38,667 nt of DNA, taken from NCBI GenBank assembly GCA_020831885.1, contig JAFIFU010000032.1, forward strand, positions 1 to 38,667. Direction: 5' to 3'. Each line of letters opens with the position of its first letter. Positions within the stretch are counted from its first letter, which is position 1. This document shows, in pieces, positions 7,115-14,959 of the stretch. A model generated the notes under the pieces. That model was not told the origin of the DNA. It did not search any database and saw only the letters and a program-made list of their open reading frames with translations. This stretch comes from Ectothiorhodospiraceae bacterium. GTDB lineage: Bacteria > Pseudomonadota > Gammaproteobacteria > Nitrococcales > Aquisalimonadaceae. The translations under genes were made by a program, and so were the position numbers.

Positions 7115-8290
7115 ATGCCAGCAGCCGCCTATCCCTTCATCGAGGTGCGGATTGACACCTCCGCGCTACAGCCGGTGGCACAACGCTCACCCGGCGTGAT
7201 AGCCGTGGTCGGCAGAACCCCCGCCGGCGCCAACGGCGGCACCGCTGCCGTCAATACGCCACTCCCGGTGTATACAGCCCAATCCGCAGCCGAGCTGTTT
7301 GCCAGAGTGAACGCGGACGGCAGTGTCGCGGGAACGACCTTGTACCAGTCCCTGTTGCTTGCGCTTCAGCAAGACCCGAAACCGTCGAAGATCTACGGGG
7401 TCCGGGTCGCCGGCGACAACTACGCCGCCGCCTTGGCAGGCCTGGAGGCCGCGGACGATGTCACTTTCGTGGGCCTGGCCAACGAGGTGACGGTGGGCGC
7501 GGCGGCGGCAGCAGGAAACCCCGCCACCGGCCTGATGGCCTTGAAGGAGCACGTGGAAACCATGTCTGCCCAAGGCCAGAAACGCCTCGGCGTGGCGATG
7601 GTGGATCCGGACATCGGCAAGTCCAACACTTACGTTGCCGACCTTACGGCGGCACTTGCCAACCTGAAAAGCGATTCCAGCCGCATGGTGGTGGTTGCCG
7701 CTCGCGGTGCCACGGCGGACGCCGCCACGGCCGCGATGTCGGCCATCGCCGGCTACGCGCCGCATATCTCGATGGTACTGAAAAGGATCCGAGGGATTTC
7801 CATGCCGATCGAGCGGCAGTACAGTCCCGCCGAAATCGTCGGACTCTCGGACGAGGGCATTATCCCCATCATCGACCCGGAACTCATCGTCGGCTCCAGT
7901 CTGCATTTCTCCGAGGGTCGCTGCTTCACCTCGGACGCCTCGATGCTTTACATCGACATCGTGCGAACGCTGGACGACATCGAGTTCCGCCTCAAGGCCG
8001 GGCTCATCGGGCTGGTGGGCGACGCCCGCATCACCCGCGCCGGCATGACCCGGCTCAAGACCCAGGTGGAAAGCATTCTCGGGCCGCTGAAGCGCAACGC
8101 CGTGATCACCGACTTCTCGGTGGACATCCCCGTGCTGGACGCACTGAACATTCCCGAAAGCGCCCAGAGCCCCACCGACACGGCCATCGTCACCACCGCA
8201 CGCGCCAACCGCAGCGTTGACCTGCTGGTTTCCATTACCTATGGCCCGGCCGTGCATCGTCTGCGCGTGACCCTGGCACCGAAATTCTGA
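7115..8290 (+). CDS. Contractile tail sheath protein
   Basis: A 391-aa protein with the layout of phage and injection-system sheaths. Near the N-terminus, RSPGVIAVVGRTPAGANGG followed by NTPLPVYTAQSAAELFAR and LYQSLLLALQQDPKPSKIYG parallels the conserved 'PGV...VGRAPKG...P..V.S..EF...FG...AV..FF..GG...YVVRV' pattern. The C-terminal half (LHFSEGRCFTSDASMLYIDI, RTLDDIEFRLKAGLIGLVGD) matches the domain that interlocks subunits. Length is close to that of P2 FI (about 396 aa), so this is a short, single-type sheath rather than the three sheath paralogues of Afp/PVC. The sheath contracts to drive the inner tube through a target membrane. AAGGAG precedes the ATG; the tube gene follows after 15 bases. 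Confidence 0.9.
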   Translation: MPAAAYPFIEVRIDTSALQPVAQRSPGVIAVVGRTPAGANGGTAAVNTPLPVYTAQSAAELFARVNADGSVAGTTLYQSLLLALQQDPKPSKIYGVRVAGDNYAAALAGLEAADDVTFVGLANEVTVGAAAAAGNPATGLMALKEHVETMSAQGQKRLGVAMVDPDIGKSNTYVADLTAALANLKSDSSRMVVVAARGATADAATAAMSAIAGYAPHISMVLKRIRGISMPIERQYSPAEIVGLSDEGIIPIIDPELIVGSSLHFSEGRCFTSDASMLYIDIVRTLDDIEFRLKAGLIGLVGDARITRAGMTRLKTQVESILGPLKRNAVITDFSVDIPVLDALNIPESAQSPTDTAIVTTARANRSVDLLVSITYGPAVHRLRVTLAPKF

Positions 8291-8305
8291 ACCGGAGGAA
8301 GGACC

Positions 8306-8752
8306 ATGCCCGACTGGAAAACTCGACTCGCCGTGTCCTACACCGACGAGGACAACAACACGGTGGACATCACGCCCATCGACTCCTTCAGCCCGACCTT
8401 CGCCATCAATGCGGAGGTTATGCACTCGGTTGAGCAGACGCATATCGGCGTCATTTATTCACCCGAACAGATGAGCTTCACCATGACCGTGAAGGCCATC
8501 GGCGACGTCGCCGCCAGGCTCACCGCGCTCGCAATGCAGGGCAAGCATTTCAACATCACGCTGCAGGAGCACGACGGCACCGACTGGGCCTTCTCCACCA
8601 TCGTGATGAGCGACTGCCTGATCACCAGCGCCAATCCCACGGCGGCCTCGCCCAGTGGCGCACCGACGGCCACCTTCTCGGGCATCAGCCTCGGGGCGAA
8701 CGTCACCGACAACAGTAACGCCACCTTCAATCTCCCGGCGGGTGCCGCCTGA
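8306..8752 (+). CDS. Tail tube (inner tube) protein
   Basis: A 148-aa protein directly after the sheath gene, as in P2 (FII), Mu and injection systems. It is beta-rich and soluble: DWKTRLAVSYTDEDNNTVDI, then SFSPTFAINAEVMHSVEQTH (loop), then alternating strands (MSFTMTVKAIGDVAARLTAL, HFNITLQEHDGTDWAFSTIV). The pattern fits the tube fold, in which hexameric rings stack inside the sheath. Size is in the usual 140-170 range. A GGAGGAAGG ribosome site suggests high expression, as expected for a major structural subunit. The call rests on position, size and strand pattern, since tube proteins share little sequence. Confidence 0.82.
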   Translation: MPDWKTRLAVSYTDEDNNTVDITPIDSFSPTFAINAEVMHSVEQTHIGVIYSPEQMSFTMTVKAIGDVAARLTALAMQGKHFNITLQEHDGTDWAFSTIVMSDCLITSANPTAASPSGAPTATFSGISLGANVTDNSNATFNLPAGAA

Positions 8753-8785
8753 GCCCCTTAACTCACTTGCATCGGAGGACATGCC

Positions 8786-8992
8786 ATGACGGGCGAAGCC
8801 GAAGAATCGGGCACCCGGGGCGCCGGGGGACAAATCCATACCGGTGGTTACGTGATCACCCGGGGCGAGGGCGTCGTGAACTACCACTTTCCTGTCACGG
8901 TGGAGATCCGGACCGCCACCGCCGAGGTGAATGCCGACGATCTGGTGGAGCAAGCCCTCAACCGCCTGGCGGAAGGAATGGAGGCGGGCTGA
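8786..8992 (+). CDS. Small tail-associated protein (68 aa), unknown function
   Basis: A 68-aa acidic protein: GGQIHTGGYVITRGEGVVNY, then FPVTVEIRTATAEVNADDLV and a C-terminal amphipathic helix QALNRLAEGMEAG. ATG 8786 has GGAGG seven bases upstream; an earlier ATG at 8781 would give only two codons. It ends one base before the GTG of the giant gene, so the two are translationally coupled. In P2-like phages this slot (between tube and tape measure) holds the gpE/gpE' assembly chaperones; in Afp/PVC a similarly small protein is found after the tube genes. I see no slippery sequence suggesting a frameshift product. Function is inferred from position only. Confidence 0.75.
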   Translation: MTGEAEESGTRGAGGQIHTGGYVITRGEGVVNYHFPVTVEIRTATAEVNADDLVEQALNRLAEGMEAG

Positions 8993-8993
8993 G

Positions 8994-11900
8994 GTGCCTG
9001 TTCACGTGAACCTGCCCACCTTGATACGGGTCGACCGACCCGCCCGACTGCGCTCGCTGGGCTGGCTGGACGACGCCCTGGTAAACGCGCTTGGCGGGGC
9101 GATACAGCGCGCCAAGACCCAACTGGACAGCCAGGGCATCGCCACGGCGGGCGTGGTTCACTCGCCCCGGTTCGTCTGGACCGGGCTGGGCGCCTCGGAA
9201 GTCGGCGGCGTGGTGCGGACCACCGTGGAAGGACGGGTGCGCCGGATCATCGACAGCACGGCAACCGCCGCATCCATTCACGGACCCGGCGCCCCCGCCG
9301 CCGGGCCGGCGGCCTCGGCGCGACGCTGGCGCGTGCTGGAATCGCTCAATCTGCGAATGCGCGTCCGTGATTACCTTGACTACCTCGTCCAGGTGGACCC
9401 GGAACTGAACTATGAGCATATCTTCCTTGACGTGCTGCACGAATTCCGCTGGTGCCACGTCTGGGTGGTGCGGGTGGACGTGGCCATGGAGGCGGCAGCC
9501 CTCTATCCGGAAGTGGTCGGGCGGATGGATGCGCTGGACCCGCTGCCCCGGGGTCAGACCGGCGTGTGGACCGCCACACCCCGCGAGCGGGATCGCCGGA
9601 CATTGATCCGCCTGGATCGTCAACATCTGATTGTCGGCGGGACACCGGAACTGGAACCGAACAATCATGGCCGGGTGGTCGGCGGCGGTTATCAAGCCCT
9701 CATGCTGCCTGGGGCGCGCCTGTTGTTCACGCGCATGAAACTGCCTGAACTGCCCAGCATCCGGTTCGGCGCCGGCGGCGAGGATGCTTTCTGGGAAGCC
9801 TTGCGCCGCAGTCTGCTTGAAGGCGACCAGAGCAATCGCCGCGCCACCATCCGGTTACTGGTGGAACTGCGCCGCTGGCCGCCCGCACTCGCCCTATTGC
9901 ACGAGGGCATGGCCGTGGGCGCCAGCATGGGGGACCTGAACCGGCTGAGCATTCGCGTGGACATCGTCAGCGCCCTGGCGGAGGATCCCAACCGCCCCTA
10001 TTCCGTTGGGCTCCTGTTACTCCATGGGGTCGATCATCCCATCGACCATACGCCACACGGTGTCTTTCGCGACTGGTTCAAACAACGGAACGGCCGCGAC
10101 TGCCTGGCCTTTCTGGAGCGGGTTCTATTGGAGGGCACGCCCGCACAGGAAACACAAGCCGCCAGGGTGGTTCTGCATCTGCTGGATTTCGCCGGCACGG
10201 TGGAAGCCGTGCCTTACCGCCGAGCGATCGCCGCGCTCCGCGCGCTCGCCCGCCGCCAGGATCTCTTCTCCGGCGGACCGCTGGGCGAGGAATCGCTACG
10301 CCAACGCATCGCCGCTCAGACCGACGGTCTGCTGGCCCAGATCCATGTGTTGGATCGCACGCTCGTCGGCAGCCCGTTCCTGGACCCGCACCGGGATCAG
10401 GACCGTACGCGGCTCACCGGTTTTCGTGAGGCGCTGGAGGCGTTCAAGGACGCCCTGCCGGGTCTTCACCTGAATGAGCTTGAACAAGCCCGCGCCAGAA
10501 TCGACGGCATCGTGCTCGGCGCCAGCGAAGTGCAGGAACGGGTGGACGGCATTCACAGCGCCATCCGTCAGATCCGCACCTTTCTCGGCAGTTCCAGCGC
10601 CGAGAGTGATGAAACCACGGTGCTGTTCAAACTCCGCAGTCGTTACGTGGTGGCGGTGAGCCAGGCGCTCACGGTAGCGGACTTCGACCACGCCCTGCGC
10701 GAGGTCAATATCGAGGGTAACAACTTCGCCGGCACCGTAGCGGAGTACAAGTTCCGTCGTGCGCACCGGGATTATCGCCAGGCGGTGGTGGACATCCACG
10801 GCAACCGCACGCTGGAGACGTTCAGCGGCGCCGGCCCCGTGCAGGAACCCGCCTTCTACGCGATGCGCCGGCATCTGCGCCAGGAAATGGCGCGTCTGGA
10901 GAGGCTGTTCGTCCCCGGCAGCGACCTCACCGGCGGCCGGGGCCCGGTCGCGGTTCGCGTCATCGGCCCCAGCGGGCGCGCCGAGGCACTCGGCCATCCT
11001 CAGGACCTCAATCATGCGGTGGACACCGAGACCCGGGTGGCGGTGTTCCGAATCCGCTCCGCCATGTTCGCGGATCTCTCCATTGCGTTGCTGCTGGAGA
11101 ATCAGATTGTTGAACACAGCATCGGCAGCGCCGCTTTTCGCGGTCGGCAACAAACGATACTGAGCCGCATCCGCCGCGAAATCGTGGACGCCTGGAACGA
11201 CAGCACATTCCAGGAATACATCGACAAATCGTCGGACTACGGCCGGACCTTCGAACAGATCCAGTTGGACATCCGTGCAGCGGTCCGTCGCACCATCGCC
11301 ATCGAGCTGCTCATCACCGCCGTGGCCGCCGTGCTCTCCCTCGGCGTCGGCCTGGTGGTGCGCGCCGCCCTGGTGGGGCGGACCGTCGCACTGGTGCGGA
11401 CCGCGCGCGCGGTGGAAACCACTGTATTCCTGAGCGAAGTCGGCGTGTTCACCGCCACCCAACTGAGCGGCGAGCGACTCGCCTTCGGACGCCCCATCAC
11501 CCTGGGACGCACCGCCGAGGCCACGATTACCAACCTCGCCTTCCTCGGCGGCTTCCGCGTACTCGGACGACTCACGGGGCCCCTGCTGGAGCGCGGCGGC
11601 TGGGGGTTCGTCGCGGCGCATTCCATCAACGCGGCCACGCTCACAGGCGTTGGGGCATTGCTTACGAAGGTGCAGACCGGCCGCTGGCCGGAGAACATCG
11701 GCCAATTCCTCGTACTGAGCATCGGCAGCTATTTGACGCTGGCGGGCGCCGTCTCGGCCACCCGCGCGCTTCTGCACCCACGCCTGGCGCCGGTTATGGA
11801 GGCGCGTCTCCAGCGGTCCGTGGAGCGACTGGATGACTCCACCAACGCACTGCTGGTGGAGTATCGGCTTGCGGTACGCGACGGCCGGCTGACCGAGCGA

Positions 11901-13718
11901 CAGTTCAACCGCATCAGGCAAGGCCTGCGGGACAACGTCGCCGAGGCCCGGGAGATCGCCAAACAACTGCGCAACGCCGGTCTGCGCACCCGCGAGGAGT
12001 ATCGCCGATACGAGGAAGGGCTGAATCAGCTGGATGCGCTGCTGGCGGCCGCCGAATTCACGGCCCCACGGGCCTATCTGTTGACGCAGGGCGGACAACG
12101 TGTCGTGCTGGCCTTGCCGGCGCCGGAGAATCTGCCCGGCGTGGTCCGCCACGGCGAAACCGCAATATTCCGTTATAACGCGCTGCGTCCCGCTCCGGAA
12201 ATAGAGCATGCGCTCACCCGCTATGCGGAAGCCGGATACGGCATCCAGCGCCTGGCCGGCGGCCTGATTCGCGTCACCCGCTCGGATGGCCGGCTCGATT
12301 TCGTGCTTGACCCGGCCCCGCTCACCCTGCCTCCGGGCCCCGAACCAATTGCCCTGATCACCGCCGGCAGCGGCACCACCCGGCCATTGACCATCGTCGA
12401 GCGCGCGATGGGGCGTGGTTATCTGGATACCGCCGCCACCCAGGTCGTGGAACAACGGCTCGCGACGATCCATCCGCGATTGCTTGAAACCCTGGGGGCC
12501 GAATTTCCCGAACACACGGTCCTGCTCTCCTTGCGGGTGTTCACGCAGCAGCACCCCCAACCCTGGGTACGCTGGCGACTCGACTCCGTGCGCGGTGTGG
12601 CCACCATGCTCCAGACTCAGCGTGCGGTACCCTTGAGGGCCGTGCTGCGGATGTTCGAGTCCCGCACCTCCACCGAGCTCAACGAAACCTTCGGTCGCTA
12701 TCACGCCATTGCTGACCGGCCCGGCGCGAATCTGCTGGTGCGGGAGGATCTGCGGCCCGGCACGTCCTTGGACTTGATTCGCGCCTACGACGCCATCCGC
12801 AGAGCCCGGTTGCAGCTACCCGACGATATGAACAGGCAGGCAATCCATGGCTTGATCCGTTGGATCCGTGACGGGCGCAATGTGGTGGACGAACTTTCCC
12901 GTATCCCCTTGGACCAGCGCCGCGGGCGACTGGAAGCGGACAGCGCGATTCGCGATCCGCGCATCGTGCCCACCAGCCGGATTCAACAGATCCTGCAGCA
13001 ACATTCTGCGCCGATCCGGCCGGGTCTGGACCTGTTTGCCGGCTCCCCCACCGAGGCAGCCGCCGCCATCGAAGCCTATGGCCAGGGCCGAGGCGGCAGT
13101 CTTGGCGACGCCAACATCCGCACTGAACTGGGAAATCTCATACGCCGCTATCGTATCCGCGTGAGCGATTTTCAGGCCGGGCGTGACGTGGAGCGGATCA
13201 TGGTGGGGGAGAGGGAAGAGATTCACACCGTTCTGGTCGCCCTGGAACTGGGCACGGAGGTGTTCTCGCTGGGAAATATCTACAACCTCAGCATCAACCC
13301 GGCGCACTACCCCCTTTCCCGCGGGTACCGTGTCACCGGTGCCCCGAGCAGGGTCACCGTCCAGCTCGACGTCGGCGCACGCCGCACCTCCGGTCGCTTC
13401 CTCATTATCGAAGCCACCACTGGCGATATTTCGTTACCGCGGGAGTGGGCCGGATTGGATCCGGAAAGCGGCCAGCCGGCCAACGGCACGGTCAACTGGA
13501 ATGCGCTGGACGAGTCCAACGCAAGCCACCGCAAGTGGGCTCAAGCGGTGAAATTGCGCGCTGCCGCCCGTTTTGCGCATGAGCTTGGGGAGGCTTGGGG
13601 ACGCACCACGATCGAAGTACCGGAACTGGTCATACGTGTCGGCCGGGCGTCCGCACCAGCCCGCCGGGCGTTGGAGGCGATGGGCTACCGCGTTGTTGAA
13701 AGCAACCCGGTGCCGTAA
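8994..13718 (+). CDS. Giant 1574-aa protein in the tape-measure slot
   Basis: The start is GTG 8994, one base after the previous stop, with GGAGGCGGG upstream; the frame stays open to an ATG at 8931, but that lies inside the previous gene. About 1-760 looks globular and mixed alpha/beta (HIFLDVLHEFRWCHVWVVRV, RRATIRLLVELRRWPPALAL). Residues 767-795 are a long hydrophobic stretch (TIAIELLITAVAAVLSLGVG), with weaker ones near 870-890 (FVAAHSINAATLTGVGALL) and 903-925 (FLVLSIGSYLTLAGAVSATR). Residues about 930-1020 are helical and charged, like coiled coil. The last 500 residues are again globular, with no recognised enzyme motif. Position between tube and gpU-like gene, plus central hydrophobic segments, fits a phage tape measure that fixes tail length and can insert into membranes. 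The large N- and C-terminal globular parts are unusual for one and could carry another role, including cargo. Confidence 0.8.
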   Translation: MPVHVNLPTLIRVDRPARLRSLGWLDDALVNALGGAIQRAKTQLDSQGIATAGVVHSPRFVWTGLGASEVGGVVRTTVEGRVRRIIDSTATAASIHGPGAPAAGPAASARRWRVLESLNLRMRVRDYLDYLVQVDPELNYEHIFLDVLHEFRWCHVWVVRVDVAMEAAALYPEVVGRMDALDPLPRGQTGVWTATPRERDRRTLIRLDRQHLIVGGTPELEPNNHGRVVGGGYQALMLPGARLLFTRMKLPELPSIRFGAGGEDAFWEALRRSLLEGDQSNRRATIRLLVELRRWPPALALLHEGMAVGASMGDLNRLSIRVDIVSALAEDPNRPYSVGLLLLHGVDHPIDHTPHGVFRDWFKQRNGRDCLAFLERVLLEGTPAQETQAARVVLHLLDFAGTVEAVPYRRAIAALRALARRQDLFSGGPLGEESLRQRIAAQTDGLLAQIHVLDRTLVGSPFLDPHRDQDRTRLTGFREALEAFKDALPGLHLNELEQARARIDGIVLGASEVQERVDGIHSAIRQIRTFLGSSSAESDETTVLFKLRSRYVVAVSQALTVADFDHALREVNIEGNNFAGTVAEYKFRRAHRDYRQAVVDIHGNRTLETFSGAGPVQEPAFYAMRRHLRQEMARLERLFVPGSDLTGGRGPVAVRVIGPSGRAEALGHPQDLNHAVDTETRVAVFRIRSAMFADLSIALLLENQIVEHSIGSAAFRGRQQTILSRIRREIVDAWNDSTFQEYIDKSSDYGRTFEQIQLDIRAAVRRTIAIELLITAVAAVLSLGVGLVVRAALVGRTVALVRTARAVETTVFLSEVGVFTATQLSGERLAFGRPITLGRTAEATITNLAFLGGFRVLGRLTGPLLERGGWGFVAAHSINAATLTGVGALLTKVQTGRWPENIGQFLVLSIGSYLTLAGAVSATRALLHPRLAPVMEARLQRSVERLDDSTNALLVEYRLAVRDGRLTERQFNRIRQGLRDNVAEAREIAKQLRNAGLRTREEYRRYEEGLNQLDALLAAAEFTAPRAYLLTQGGQRVVLALPAPENLPGVVRHGETAIFRYNALRPAPEIEHALTRYAEAGYGIQRLAGGLIRVTRSDGRLDFVLDPAPLTLPPGPEPIALITAGSGTTRPLTIVERAMGRGYLDTAATQVVEQRLATIHPRLLETLGAEFPEHTVLLSLRVFTQQHPQPWVRWRLDSVRGVATMLQTQRAVPLRAVLRMFESRTSTELNETFGRYHAIADRPGANLLVREDLRPGTSLDLIRAYDAIRRARLQLPDDMNRQAIHGLIRWIRDGRNVVDELSRIPLDQRRGRLEADSAIRDPRIVPTSRIQQILQQHSAPIRPGLDLFAGSPTEAAAAIEAYGQGRGGSLGDANIRTELGNLIRRYRIRVSDFQAGRDVERIMVGEREEIHTVLVALELGTEVFSLGNIYNLSINPAHYPLSRGYRVTGAPSRVTVQLDVGARRTSGRFLIIEATTGDISLPREWAGLDPESGQPANGTVNWNALDESNASHRKWAQAVKLRAAARFAHELGEAWGRTTIEVPELVIRVGRASAPARRALEAMGYRVVESNPVP

Positions 13719-13728
13719 GCGAGGCGTT

Positions 13729-14229
13729 ATGGCAATCACCCGTAGCTATCAGACATATCTCACGGTCCCGTCGGCGATCATTTCCGACGGCATACTGCCC
13801 ATCCCGTTGTGGGCGGTCACCTCGATGACCCTGAACGAGACCTATCAACTGCCGCCGATCGGCTCCTCCGGCGCCAAGGCGGTGGTCGCCACCCACGACG
13901 ACACCATCACCTTGAGCGGCATGCTCGTGGGCGCGGAACGCTTCGCCTGGAAGTTCGCCCTGGAAACCCTCGCCGAAACCGCCAAACGCGGCGGCGCGCT
14001 GGAAGCCTTTACCGGCGGGGCAGTGAGCGGACTGATTCTGATCACGTCCATGACCATCCGCACCGACATGCAGATCCAGAGCCTGGCCTTCACCGCCACC
14101 TCGGCCAAGCGCGACGCGCTGGACGTCAGCATTACCCTTGCCCACATGCCGCGACCAAGCGCGCTCGGCAAGCTGCTGGACGTCGCCGGCATCGGCGTGG
14201 CGGCCCTGGCCGACTGGGGAGGTAACTGA
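13729..14229 (+). CDS. gpU-like tail protein
   Basis: A 166-aa protein. ITLSGMLVGAERFAWKFALE followed by a helix (ETAKRGGALEAFTGG), then VSGLILITSMTIRTDMQIQS and DALDVSITLAHMPRPSALGK follows the layout of the P2 gpU family: strand ITLxG, helix with a small-residue loop, strand with 'I.S...' , then SITL and a C-terminal helix. It lies right after the tape-measure-slot gene, the gpU position in P2. GpU-type proteins sit at the tail end or baseplate hub. GAGGCG precedes the ATG at 13729. The stop overlaps the ATG of a 29-codon frame (ATGA-type). The family call is from pattern and order, not from a profile search. Confidence 0.72.
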   Translation: MAITRSYQTYLTVPSAIISDGILPIPLWAVTSMTLNETYQLPPIGSSGAKAVVATHDDTITLSGMLVGAERFAWKFALETLAETAKRGGALEAFTGGAVSGLILITSMTIRTDMQIQSLAFTATSAKRDALDVSITLAHMPRPSALGKLLDVAGIGVAALADWGGN

Positions 14230-14318
14230 TGACCACGCACCCGGTATTTCCTTCTTCTGCAGGGCGCAATGGCGCAGCGGATTGCACCCTGCAGAACGCC
14301 AATGGGAGGCGGGACTGA
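14229..14318 (+). CDS. 29-aa mini-ORF coupled to both neighbours
   Basis: ATG at 14229-14231 overlaps the stop of the gpU-like gene, and its own TGA (14316-14318) overlaps the ATG of the next gene (14318). GGGGAGG lies seven bases upstream. The peptide starts MTTHPVFPSSAGRNGAADCT. Without this frame there would be an 88-base gap in an otherwise compact operon, and the double stop/start overlap is what translational coupling looks like. It may be a genuine small protein or a device that carries ribosomes on to the hub gene. Confidence 0.5.
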   Translation: MTTHPVFPSSAGRNGAADCTLQNANGRRD

Positions 14319-14959
14319 TGCGCTTCCCTATCGAACAATTCCTGACCCCCGAACCCACCGCCGCCGTTCCCGAGGGCTACACCTTGGTGGACGACGCGCT
14401 GTTGCGGGGCCTGCCTCATCGTATCGCCCTTGAAGGCCAGATCGAGCTGGTGCTCCTTGTTCCCAACGGCCAGGCGACCCTTTGGCGGGACACGCCACCG
14501 GACCAGGCGCTTTCCCGGGCCGGCGACGAGCGCATACCCCACGACGACAAGGCAGACCCGTTCGCCCCCAGGCTCGACCGCGTCCCCGCCCGCCTATTGC
14601 TGCGGCAACGCCGGCGTGTGCGGGCGGTGTTGCCGCTGGCCGCCAATCTGCGGCAGTTGGTGGACATCCAGGGCGACGGCAGGGAACAGTTGCTTGAGGT
14701 CGTCATCCTGGGCTGGGACCTGCGCGCCGGCAACCTGCGTGGCCCGGGGGATTTCGGCGGGCGCCTGAAGCTCGCGTGGCGGCGACGGGAACGCGCGGTG
14801 GAGCGCTATTCCACCCCGCCCATCAACCCCTACTTGCTGCCCCGGCTGCAACCGGAATTCCGAATGATCTCCTTGCTCGGCCTCCGGCAACTACGGCCGA
14901 CCATGCGCTTTACCGCCAAACAGGTGCAACTCAAGTTCATGTCGAAGGTAAAGCCATGA
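14318..14959 (+). CDS. Baseplate hub/tube-initiator adaptor candidate
   Basis: A 213-aa protein (ATG 14318, GGGAGG upstream) positioned before the spike gene, where P2 has gpX and Afp/PVC has the LysM protein Afp7/Pvc7. The middle part (PFAPRLDRVPARLLLRQRRR, VVILGWDLRAGNLRGPG, FGGRLKLAWRRRERAVERYS) is strongly basic. The tail end contains the pattern ISLLGLRQLRPTMRFTAKQV. No clear LysM YxVxxGDTL motif is present, although VPEGYTLVDDALLRGLPHRI may be a remnant or analogue. It probably joins tube and spike (inference from order). The stop overlaps the spike gene's ATG by four bases. Confidence 0.6.
   Translation: MRFPIEQFLTPEPTAAVPEGYTLVDDALLRGLPHRIALEGQIELVLLVPNGQATLWRDTPPDQALSRAGDERIPHDDKADPFAPRLDRVPARLLLRQRRRVRAVLPLAANLRQLVDIQGDGREQLLEVVILGWDLRAGNLRGPGDFGGRLKLAWRRRERAVERYSTPPINPYLLPRLQPEFRMISLLGLRQLRPTMRFTAKQVQLKFMSKVKP

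Noticed and set aside
7187-8443. 418-aa minus-strand frame over the sheath gene
   Set aside because: Composition typical of a GC-rich antisense frame; sheath on the plus strand has a ribosome site and family pattern.
10296-12704. 802-aa minus-strand frame inside the giant gene
   Set aside because: Long only because of GC-rich codon bias in the opposite frame; no recognisable segment, and it would lie wholly inside an operon gene.
13180-13440. PD-(D/E)xK-like nuclease signature in the giant protein's C-terminal part
   Set aside because: An Asp and an EAT triplet are present but no ExK, so the catalytic lysine is missing; not claimed.
13575-13600. HELGE near the C-terminus of the giant protein as a zinc-peptidase HExxH
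   Set aside because: The second histidine is missing, so the motif is not a metallopeptidase site.
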